Assembly: GCA_014896635.1 (NCBI GenBank)
Contig: JADBKA010000288.1
Span: 1 to 5,598 of the forward strand
Length of the DNA stretch: 5,598 bases
From: Ktedonobacteraceae bacterium
GTDB lineage: Bacteria > Chloroflexota > Ktedonobacteria > Ktedonobacterales > Ktedonobacteraceae
Direction of reading: 5' to 3'
Every line of letters starts with the position of its first letter. Positions within the stretch are counted from its first letter, which is position 1. This document shows, piece by piece, positions 1-5,140 of this stretch. The notes under the pieces are model-generated. The model searched no databases and was not told the DNA's origin. It saw only the letters and a list, made by a program, of their open reading frames with translations. A program made the position numbers and the translations under genes.

Positions 1-816
1 GGCGGCTGCTTCGAGTGCCGCGCGGGTAATTCCTACAGCCAGAGCGCCTACCATCGGGCGTGTCGCATCAAGTGTACCCATTGCCGCCTTGAAGCCGCCC
101 GCTCCGGCTCCGCTCTCCCGCTGGCGACCGGCCAGCAGGTGATCTCTGGGAATGCGGCAGTTCTCAAAGATCAGTTCGGCGGTCTGCGAAGCGCGCAACC
201 CCATTTTCTCTTCAATACGGCCAACAATCAGGCCGGGAGTGCCTCTGGGGACCACAAAAGGACGGATGCCGGCATGTCCCAGGCTCTTATCAATTGTGGC
301 AAAAACGATGATCAAATCTGCGCGAGCGCCGTTGGTGATATAGTGCTTGTGGCCGTTAATGACCCACTCGTCGCCTTCGAGCCTGGCTGTTGTTGACATG
401 GCCGCCACATCTGAACCGATTCCCGGCTCGGTCAAGGCCAGCGCTCCCCAGTGTAACTGACCATCCCTGTACAGGCTGAGAAATTTCTCCTGCTGTTCCG
501 GCGTCCCCTGGGCCAGGATGGGAGGGGCTGCCAGGCCAGGCCCTGGAATTGCAGTTGCCAGTGCGGCATCGCCCCAGGCCATCTCCTCGTTAAAGAGCAT
601 CGATAGAATCTGCTCCTGACGTTCTTCTCCTGCCCGTGTGTGCGCCCGCCCCATTGGGCCGCTCTGGAGACGTCTGTGCATCTGCCAGAAAAACGATTCT
701 GGAATCTGTTCACTACGATCACACCCCAGCGAAATCGGTCGCATCTCTTCCAGCGCAATCTGGTGAGCGTAGTCTCGATACTCCTGCTGCTCTTTGCTCA
801 ATGTAAAATTCACCAT
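1..816 (-). CDS. Acyl-CoA dehydrogenase, C-terminus cut by window edge
   Basis: This would be a cytoplasmic FAD-dependent enzyme that alpha,beta-desaturates an acyl-CoA thioester and passes electrons to electron-transfer flavoprotein; the substrate cannot be told. The frame is open for 272 codons from ATG 816-814 to base 1, so roughly the last 110 residues of a normal ~380-residue enzyme lie outside. Visible signatures are an N-terminal helical start MVNFTLSKEQQEYRDYA, the flavin/substrate loop ALTEPGIGSD (residues 127-136), NGHKHYITNG (154-163) and KMGLRASQTAELIFENCRIP (204-223), then the beginning of the C-terminal helical domain with LDATRP (249-254). The usual P-x-x-x-GG-x-G motif of the N-terminal domain is not recognisable (around residues 53-64). 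A Gly/Ala-rich insertion, RQRESGAGAG, sits at residues 231-240 between the beta and C-terminal domains. The start follows the stop of the upstream dehydrogenase gene by 6 bp, and GGAG inside that gene's last codons acts as ribosome binding site, so the two are probably translationally coupled. Family assignment is secure; the catalytic Glu cannot be checked. Confidence 0.95.
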   Translation of the reverse strand, partial: MVNFTLSKEQQEYRDYAHQIALEEMRPISLGCDRSEQIPESFFWQMHRRLQSGPMGRAHTRAGEERQEQILSMLFNEEMAWGDAALATAIPGPGLAAPPILAQGTPEQQEKFLSLYRDGQLHWGALALTEPGIGSDVAAMSTTARLEGDEWVINGHKHYITNGARADLIIVFATIDKSLGHAGIRPFVVPRGTPGLIVGRIEEKMGLRASQTAELIFENCRIPRDHLLAGRQRESGAGAGGFKAAMGTLDATRPMVGALAVGITRAALEAAA

Positions 817-822
817 TGTCTT

Positions 823-1956
823 TTACTCCATTGCCGCTGCATTGCGCATCCACATCTCGACTGGATGGTCCTGGATGAAACCGGCTCCGCCCATGATCTG
901 GATGGCATCGGTTGTCGCCGACTTCGCAATGTTTAACGCTTGATACTGCGCGGCTTCAGCGTCATGAATGGTTCTTGCGCTATCAACTGCGTGATCCCAG
1001 TTCACGGCGGCATGCCACAGCAACAGGCGTGCCGCGTCAAGCTTCATCGCCATTTCCGCCAGCATAAAGGCGATCCCCTGGTAAGAGACTATCGGCCTGC
1101 CAAAAGCGATGCGTTCTTTCGCGTAGCCCCCGGCGTATTCGAGCGCGGCTTGCGCCATGCCGCAGGCGATGCCGCCTCGCAGGAGAGCATAGAGAGCCGC
1201 AGCACGCAGCGCGCCATCACTGCCCGCCTTACCCGCCTTACCCGCCTTACCCGCCTCACCAGGCCCGCCCAGGCACATACTTGCGGGCAGGCGAACATCG
1301 TGAAAAATATACGAGACAGTCGGCGCCGCCAGCAAGCCGAGTTTGTGGGTATCCGGTATGATTTCCAGACCTGTGAGGTCAGCAGGCAGCAGGAACGCGC
1401 CGATGCCCTCATCCCCCGTTGTGTGCTCCTGGCGCAACAATACGACACGCGGCCTCGACCGATTCCCGTGTACCACATCGCGTTTGGTGCCGTTGATGAT
1501 GTACTGCTCCCCATCGAATCGCACAGTGGCACTAATGTCACCAACGGCATAGCCCCCGCTGCGTTCGGCAAAAGCCAGGCTACCACGCTCATCAGCGCCT
1601 TTTCTGCTATCGCAGAAAGGAGGAATATATGCATTCTTCTGCTGCTCATCGCCGGCCAGGGCCACCGTCAGCGGACCCATCATCGAGCCGATAATATTCA
1701 GCGCCAGACCCCCATCGCCGAATCCCAGTTCTTCTGCAATCACCACATAGGTGATTGCTTTCAGATCCCCCGAACCCCCATATATTTCAGGAAAAGGCGT
1801 GGTCAAACCCGTTTGTGCCAGCGTTTGCATCAGTGCCGGGGCAATATCACCGCTCTTCTCGGCAGATCGTCCTTGAGGCCGTAACTGCTCTACCGCCAGC
1901 ATATGTGCCAGGCGGCGGATCTCTTCCTGCTCTTCTGTGAGGGAAAAATCGAGCAT
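823..1956 (-). CDS. Acyl-CoA dehydrogenase family protein, atypical active site and C-terminus
   Basis: A 377-residue acyl-CoA dehydrogenase-fold flavoprotein, first gene of a two-gene operon. The ATG at 1956-1954 gives the family start MLDFSLTEEQEEIRRLA and has AAAGGTG seven bases upstream. A longer GTG start at 1998 would lie at or before the predicted transcription start and is unlikely. Visible are PEIYGGSGD (56-64), NGTKRDVVHG (155-164), KLGLLAAPTVSYIFHDVRLP (205-224), RIAFGRPIVSYQ (282-293, FAD contact Arg) and QIMGGAGF (353-360, flavin-binding loop). Two oddities stand out. The loop that normally reads LTEPGAGSD is LAFAERSGGYAVGD (127-140). The protein stops at PVEMWMRNAAAME, before the region where medium/short-chain enzymes carry the EGT catalytic Glu. 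An in-frame tandem repeat (GKA) occupies residues 234-245. It may be a non-classical subunit that works with the neighbouring dehydrogenase (inference). Other families of this fold also lack the C-terminal EGT, so loss of activity is not proven. Confidence 0.94.
   Translation of the reverse strand: MLDFSLTEEQEEIRRLAHMLAVEQLRPQGRSAEKSGDIAPALMQTLAQTGLTTPFPEIYGGSGDLKAITYVVIAEELGFGDGGLALNIIGSMMGPLTVALAGDEQQKNAYIPPFCDSRKGADERGSLAFAERSGGYAVGDISATVRFDGEQYIINGTKRDVVHGNRSRPRVVLLRQEHTTGDEGIGAFLLPADLTGLEIIPDTHKLGLLAAPTVSYIFHDVRLPASMCLGGPGEAGKAGKAGKAGSDGALRAAALYALLRGGIACGMAQAALEYAGGYAKERIAFGRPIVSYQGIAFMLAEMAMKLDAARLLLWHAAVNWDHAVDSARTIHDAEAAQYQALNIAKSATTDAIQIMGGAGFIQDHPVEMWMRNAAAME
1223..1258 (+). repeat. 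9-bp tandem repeat, four units, inside a dehydrogenase gene
   Basis: Four head-to-tail units of CCCGCCTTA occur at 1223, 1232, 1241 and 1250; the last differs by one base (CCCGCCTCA). The unit is a multiple of three, so on the minus strand it encodes repeated Gly-Lys-Ala (the first copy is Gly-Glu-Ala) without breaking the frame. It sits in the loop between the beta domain and the C-terminal helical domain. Near-identity of the units suggests recent slippage expansion (inference). Confidence 0.93.
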
Positions 1957-2003
1957 AAAGCTGCACCTTTCGCTGCATAATATTTGCACAGATTGCACTT
2001 CTC

Positions 2004-2033
2004 ATTGTACGTGGGCAGTCGCATCAAACGCAA
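2004..2033 (-). promoter_or_regulatory. Predicted sigma-A promoter of the acyl-CoA dehydrogenase operon
   Basis: Read on the minus strand, TTGCGT (2033-2028) is followed after 18 bp by TACAAT (2009-2004). The -10 matches the consensus at five of six positions; the -35 is weak. Transcription would start near 1997, giving a leader of about 41 bases before ATG 1956. This placement supports that ATG over the GTG at 1998. Confidence 0.5.
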
Positions 2034-2091
2034 GGATACCATGTCAGGGAAAAGCTGCATGATTCTTTCACCAATCCCTCTGATCGGGAAA

Positions 2092-2115
2092 GGATGTAGC
2101 CAATTCGCTGCATCC
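2092..2115. repeat. Inverted repeat with 9-bp arms in the divergent intergenic region
   Basis: GGATGTAGC (2092-2100) faces GCTGCATCC (2107-2115) across the six bases CAATTC. Eight of nine positions are Watson-Crick and the ninth would be a G-U pair in RNA. It lies outside both genes and upstream of both predicted promoters, with no T-tract, so a protein-binding site is more likely than a terminator. The function is not known. Confidence 0.55.
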
Positions 2116-2168
2116 AGCGTGTCATAGTTGGAGAAGACAAACGAGTATCACATTTTATCCATCAGTTG

Positions 2169-2207
2169 CAGGTTCCACATGAAACTTTAACAAGCTAATA
2201 GAACCTG
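2169..2207 (+). repeat. Long-loop inverted repeat upstream of dps
   Basis: CAGGTTC (2169-2175) is the exact reverse complement of GAACCTG (2201-2207), with 25 bases between. It covers the stretch where the dps promoter should lie, 39 to 77 bases before the start codon. It could be a pair of regulator half-sites or a leader-RNA stem, or chance given arms of only seven bases. Confidence 0.4.
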
Positions 2208-2232
2208 TTTTTTCGTCCTGAACAGATACCTT

Positions 2233-2239
2233 GAGGAGG
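2233..2239 (+). promoter_or_regulatory. Strong ribosome binding site of dps
   Basis: GAGGAGG, near-perfectly complementary to the 16S anti-Shine-Dalgarno sequence, lies six bases before ATG 2246. It decides this start against the TTG at 2231. Confidence 0.9.
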
Positions 2240-2245
2240 TTTCGC

Positions 2246-2782
2246 ATGGCAACGACAAAGACTGCCGTCAAAACATATCCGGCACCATCGCAACTAGCGA
2301 CCGTGACCGATCTGAAGGAGAATGAGGTCAGGCAGATAACGGAGGCGCTGAATCCGTTAATTGCCGATAGTTTCGCACTGTACGTCAAGACAAAGAATTT
2401 CCACTGGCACCTGTCAGGTTCGCATTTCCGCGACTATCATCTGCTCTTTGATGAGCATGCGCAAGCTATTCTTTCCTCTATCGACACGATGGCCGAGCGC
2501 GTGCGTCGCATCGGTGGCACGACCATCCGCTCGATCTCGCACATCAGCCAGTTGCAGACGATTAAAGACGACAACGACGAATTTGTGCCAGCGGGTGAGA
2601 TGGTGCGCCGCTTGATGGAAGATAATAACCACCTGGCTCAGGCGCAGCGGGCAGCGCACGAGGTCTGCGAGAAATGCCGCGATTTTGCGACGGCCAGCGA
2701 GCTAGAGATTATTATTGACCAGACCGAGCGCCGCAAGTGGTTCCTGTTTGAGGTGTTACAAGGCGTGAAAAATACCGAGTAA
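2246..2782 (+). CDS. dps: Dps-family DNA-binding/ferroxidase mini-ferritin
   Basis: A 178-residue Dps protein. The family forms 12-subunit cytoplasmic shells that oxidise Fe(II) with hydrogen peroxide, store the ferric mineral and, in many members, bind DNA during starvation or oxidative stress. The Dps signature is clear: KTKNFHWHLSG (48-58) followed by FRDYHLLFDEH (61-71) and IDTMAERVRRIGG (79-91). The inter-subunit ferroxidase ligands align with those of E. coli Dps as His53, His65, Asp69, Asp80 and Glu84, all present. The N-terminal tail of about 20 residues before the first helix carries only two lysines (Lys5, Lys9), so DNA binding through it is uncertain. ATG 2246 is chosen because GAGGAGG at 2233-2239 ends six bases before it; an in-frame TTG at 2231 would overlap that site. 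The gene stands alone, between divergent dehydrogenase genes and a terminator-like hairpin. Confidence 0.97.
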   Translation: MATTKTAVKTYPAPSQLATVTDLKENEVRQITEALNPLIADSFALYVKTKNFHWHLSGSHFRDYHLLFDEHAQAILSSIDTMAERVRRIGGTTIRSISHISQLQTIKDDNDEFVPAGEMVRRLMEDNNHLAQAQRAAHEVCEKCRDFATASELEIIIDQTERRKWFLFEVLQGVKNTE

Positions 2783-2801
2783 CACAGCCCTTAGTATGAA
2801 A

Positions 2802-2830
2802 CTGGAGGGAGTTTCTTCAACTCCCTCCGG
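2802..2830. terminator. Hairpin between convergent genes, probable bidirectional terminator
   Basis: GGAGGGAGTT (2804-2813) pairs perfectly with AACTCCCTCC (2819-2828) around a five-base loop TCTTC; a T-G and a C-G pair extend the stem to 12. It lies in the 55-bp gap between the stop of dps and the stop of the glyoxalase gene. The T-tracts are weak on both sides (CTCTATCTT on the plus strand, TTTCAT on the minus strand). The position and stem strength argue for termination of both units. Confidence 0.75.
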
Positions 2831-2837
2831 CTCTATC

Positions 2838-3233
<396 letters not shown>

Positions 3234-3240
3234 TCATCAA

Positions 3241-4830
3241 CTAGAGCGTCTTCGCCAGCATCGCTAGTAGAGTGCGTGGCAGTATCACTACATAATCGCC
3301 GCCGAGTTGCTGCACAACCTGTTTGAGATCGGTCGGGCCAAGCGACCAGGCGAGTATATAGACGTTCAGGAACAGAGGCCGCCGGGGGTGGGTCAGCGCG
3401 GCGAACCTGATTAATGCCAGCGCCGTCCCGACGCTGCCCGCCAGCCCCAGATTGTGATACAGGGGAATGTCGCCTATCTTCTCCCGGTGCGGCCATACGA
3501 TGCCAGCGCCGCTCAGGATGCCGCGCAGTCCATATGGCATCAGGCCCTGTGCAAAGCGCACCTGCCTGTCATGATCCGTAAAGGTCATGCCGGTCAGTCT
3601 GATATCGGAAATAAACGGCAGACCTGAGCTTTGCCAGAACGTCGTGTCGAGCACTTCAAGCGTTTGCATCCCTAGCAATTGCATGAGAGGACCTGTTCGT
3701 TGAAGGAACGGTGTGACCTGCTCAACGGGCCAGTGTGAAGGAAAGATGTAGCCGGCTCCGCTGGGAGCAGCAATCAGCTCATCATTTGCTGTAGCGGTTG
3801 TCCTGTAATAAGCGGCCATTGCGGGAGCTGCCTGCAAAAGCACCGGAGAGAGCGTCCAGCCTATCGGCAGCGAGCCGCGTAAGCTATCCCGCCAGAGGTG
3901 CATCAGGCGATGCTGGCAATATTGGAGATTATCCCCGTCGCTGATCGTGAATGAAAGATAGATTTTATTTTCGATGGCTGGCATATGCTCCTGCACGCTC
4001 TCAGGGGGAGAAAATGATGGTTGCCAGGCAGCCCATACTTCCAGGTTAGTGAAGTAATCAGATGCCAGCACAGGTTGTGCCGCCAGAGAGGTCAGGTTGA
4101 CGCCGCTGCTCTCGTCAATGAACCAGCCGAGATGCGGCGTTCCCGCCGGGTAAGCTGCCAGGATTTGCTGCATTACTGTGCGCTCCGAGAGCAGTCCATC
4201 CCCTGCTTCAGGCAGGTACTTACGCGAGTCCAGCCAGTAGACGAACGTGCGTGTAGCAACCAGAAATGAACGCAGGCCGGTCGTAATGGCCGGGTCCAAT
4301 CCTGCCACCAGGCGGCGGGAGCAGCCCGGCAGCAGAATCTGCTGCGCCCAGCGATACGCCTGGAGCCGCGTACGCCAGCCATAGACGCGCAGATCCGCCA
4401 GCACCGGCAACTTGTAGGTTTCTTGCAGAACCTGTGCCTGCGCAGGCGAGACGACGATGCTTTCCCGCAGACCTGCCAGCACTGTTGCCACGTTCACCGT
4501 ATCGATCAATGCAGGATCATAAATAATCAGGCCACGAATGCGCGCGCGGTAAGCGGTGAGCAGTGTGTGTAACACTTCATCGCCTTGCGCTGGCGAAAGC
4601 GTCTGAGGTACCGCACTGAGAGTCTGGCGTAGCCAGAAAGCGTCGTCGCCATGAGTGATAAGGTAGACCAGCGGCTGAGGCCGATTGATGATGCCTGCCA
4701 GCGTTGTCACTGTGAGCCGCGTATCCGAGGAAGCGCCTCTTATATCGTAGATATCGAGATGCTGGAGAGCCTGAAAAGCCGGGATGATACGGTCGTTGGA
4801 CCAGTCGAGGCCCGCGATTTCGTTGTCCAT
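3241..4830 (-). CDS. GxGYxYP-domain protein, putative glycoside hydrolase-like
   Basis: A 529-residue protein. The N-terminal part (about 20-230) contains LDIYDIRGASSDTRLTVTTLAGIINR (25-50), the usual opening of GxGYxYP_N domains. The C-terminal part contains SFTISDGDNLQYCQHRL (293-309) and SGAGYIFPSHW (357-367), the motif that gives the family its name (here G-A-G-Y-I-F-P). The family is annotated as a putative glycoside hydrolase from its barrel-like prediction; no substrate or catalytic mechanism is established to my knowledge. The acidic SDGDN (297-301) is a candidate active-site element (inference). Many homologues are secreted, but there is no signal peptide or membrane segment at this N-terminus (MDNEIAGLDWSNDRI), so this copy looks cytoplasmic. 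ATG 4830 is fixed by AGGAGG at 4840-4835, four bases upstream. It is the first gene of an operon with the glyoxalase and is divergent from the methyltransferase. Confidence 0.86.
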   Translation of the reverse strand: MDNEIAGLDWSNDRIIPAFQALQHLDIYDIRGASSDTRLTVTTLAGIINRPQPLVYLITHGDDAFWLRQTLSAVPQTLSPAQGDEVLHTLLTAYRARIRGLIIYDPALIDTVNVATVLAGLRESIVVSPAQAQVLQETYKLPVLADLRVYGWRTRLQAYRWAQQILLPGCSRRLVAGLDPAITTGLRSFLVATRTFVYWLDSRKYLPEAGDGLLSERTVMQQILAAYPAGTPHLGWFIDESSGVNLTSLAAQPVLASDYFTNLEVWAAWQPSFSPPESVQEHMPAIENKIYLSFTISDGDNLQYCQHRLMHLWRDSLRGSLPIGWTLSPVLLQAAPAMAAYYRTTATANDELIAAPSGAGYIFPSHWPVEQVTPFLQRTGPLMQLLGMQTLEVLDTTFWQSSGLPFISDIRLTGMTFTDHDRQVRFAQGLMPYGLRGILSGAGIVWPHREKIGDIPLYHNLGLAGSVGTALALIRFAALTHPRRPLFLNVYILAWSLGPTDLKQVVQQLGGDYVVILPRTLLAMLAKTL

Positions 4831-4834
4831 GCGC

Positions 4835-4840
4835 CCTCCT
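4835..4840 (-). promoter_or_regulatory. Ribosome binding site of the GxGYxYP gene
   Basis: On the minus strand AGGAGG lies four bases before ATG 4830, a perfect Shine-Dalgarno core at slightly short spacing. It supports this start codon. Confidence 0.85.
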
Positions 4841-4867
4841 TAAAACTGAGATAGAGCATTCACCAAA

Positions 4868-4889
4868 ACTATTGTAGCATCAGAATAGT
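4868..4889. repeat. Inverted repeat spanning the -10 of the GxGYxYP promoter
   Basis: ACTATT (4868-4873) is the reverse complement of AATAGT (4884-4889), ten bases apart. It overlaps the -10 hexamer. An adjoining short palindrome, TCTCT-C-AGAGA (4889-4899), overlaps the weak -35. The arms are short, so an operator role is only a suggestion. Confidence 0.35.
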
Positions 4890-4899
4890 CTCTCAGAGA
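4871..4899 (-). promoter_or_regulatory. Predicted extended -10 promoter of the GxGYxYP-glyoxalase operon
   Basis: On the minus strand TGC immediately precedes TACAAT (4876-4871), an extended -10 element. The hexamer 17 bp upstream, TCTCTG (4899-4894), is a poor -35, as often tolerated with an extended -10. Transcription would start near 4864, giving a leader of about 33 bases that includes the AGGAGG site. The inverted repeat 4868-4889 overlaps the -10. Confidence 0.5.
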
Positions 4900-4939
4900 A
4901 TAAACTCATGAGGGAGGAACTTTTTTCAAGGGCTGCGGC

Positions 4940-4961
4940 TGATATGAGACAGGTCATATCA
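4940..4961. promoter_or_regulatory. 22-bp dyad, candidate regulator binding site
   Basis: TGATATGA (4940-4947) and TCATATCA (4954-4961) are perfect reverse complements separated by six bases. The length and geometry are typical of sites for MarR- or GntR-like dimers (inference from shape only). It sits about 80 bp from both predicted transcription starts' core elements, suited to activation or to a repression loop. Confidence 0.5.
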
Positions 4962-5041
4962 CCAGCATCATGCATGACCCAGGACAAGCCAGGTCATTCG
5001 GCCAGCACAGACGAAGTTCAATGGTTGTGCTCGTGTTCCTC

Positions 5042-5070
5042 TTGACGGCGTTTCGTTTCTGAGCTATACT
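5042..5070 (+). promoter_or_regulatory. Predicted sigma-A promoter of the methyltransferase gene
   Basis: TTGACG (5042-5047) and TATACT (5065-5070) are separated by 17 bp. Each hexamer matches consensus at five of six positions, the best promoter in the window. The start of transcription is expected near 5077, which is the first base of the 29-bp palindrome; the leader would be about 64 bases. Confidence 0.8.
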
Positions 5071-5076
5071 CTTTGT

Positions 5077-5105
5077 AATCATAAACCGAGACTCGGTTTA
5101 TGATT
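5077..5105. promoter_or_regulatory. Perfect 29-bp palindrome, probable repressor operator
   Basis: The arm AATCATAAACCGAG (5077-5090) and its exact reverse complement CTCGGTTTATGATT (5092-5105) flank a single A at 5091. The site begins at the predicted +1 of the methyltransferase promoter. The single-base centre and lack of a T-tract speak for a dimeric repressor site, in the style of TetR-family operators, rather than a terminator. Beyond short mismatches, CTCTTT (5069-5074) and AAAGAG (5110-5115) continue the symmetry. If transcribed, it could also fold into a 13-bp stem with a three-base loop at the very 5' end of the mRNA. Confidence 0.82.
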
Positions 5106-5140
5106 GAGTAAAGAGCAACCAGGAGTAAGTGAGGTTCCTG

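Larger units (their letters stand above)
1957..2245. other. Divergent intergenic region between the dehydrogenase operon and dps
   Basis: No coding sequence is supported here. The left end holds the minus-strand dehydrogenase promoter and leader. GCTGCAT occurs at 1972-1978, 2054-2060 and 2107-2113, with a variant GCTGCAC at 1960-1966. An inverted repeat lies at 2092-2115 and a second, long-loop inverted repeat at 2169-2207, just before dps. No clean -35/-10 pair for dps stands out. The best pairing I found, TTCCAC 2173-2178 and TAATAG 2196-2201 with 17 bp between, matches consensus poorly, so dps may depend on an activator or an alternative sigma factor. Confidence 0.6.
4831..5140. other. 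Divergent control region between the GxGYxYP operon and the methyltransferase
   Basis: No gene is supported in these 310 bases. From left to right they hold the ribosome binding site and extended -10 promoter of the minus-strand operon, a 22-bp dyad (4940-4961), three copies of GGTCAT in alternating orientation (4952-4957 plus, 4979-4974 minus, 4992-4997 plus), a good plus-strand promoter (5042-5070) and a perfect 29-bp palindrome (5077-5105). This density of symmetric elements suggests that one or both divergent units are regulated by dimeric DNA-binding proteins not encoded in the window. Confidence 0.65.

Noticed and set aside
432..758. A 108-residue minus-strand open frame.
   Set aside because: It is a different frame of the same strand inside the 1-816 dehydrogenase gene, with an Arg/Trp-rich composition typical of shadow frames.
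1223..1258. Possible CRISPR-like array.
   Set aside because: Units are only 9 bp, contiguous with no spacers, and in frame within a coding gene.
1089..1649. A 186-residue minus-strand open frame overlapping the 823-1956 dehydrogenase.
   Set aside because: It is an out-of-frame reading of that gene; I considered whether it signalled a frameshift, but the dehydrogenase frame is intact with all family blocks in order.
940..1884. A 314-residue open frame on the plus strand, including a repeated Arg-Leu-Thr run.
   Set aside because: It lies wholly antisense to the clearly conserved acyl-CoA dehydrogenase gene; the Arg-Leu-Thr run is only the other strand's reading of the 9-bp repeat, and no protein family is recognisable.
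1957..1998. Upstream GTG start that would add 14 residues to the dehydrogenase.
   Set aside because: The predicted transcription start is at about 1997, the ATG at 1956 has its own ribosome binding site and it gives the standard family N-terminus.
2231..2245. TTG start giving five extra residues to Dps.
   Set aside because: It would place the strong GAGGAGG site inside the coding sequence; the ATG six bases after that site is the better start.
5077..5105. Palindrome read as a transcription terminator.
   Set aside because: No T-tract follows on either strand, it sits at the start of a good promoter, and the single-base centre suits a DNA dyad better than an RNA hairpin loop.
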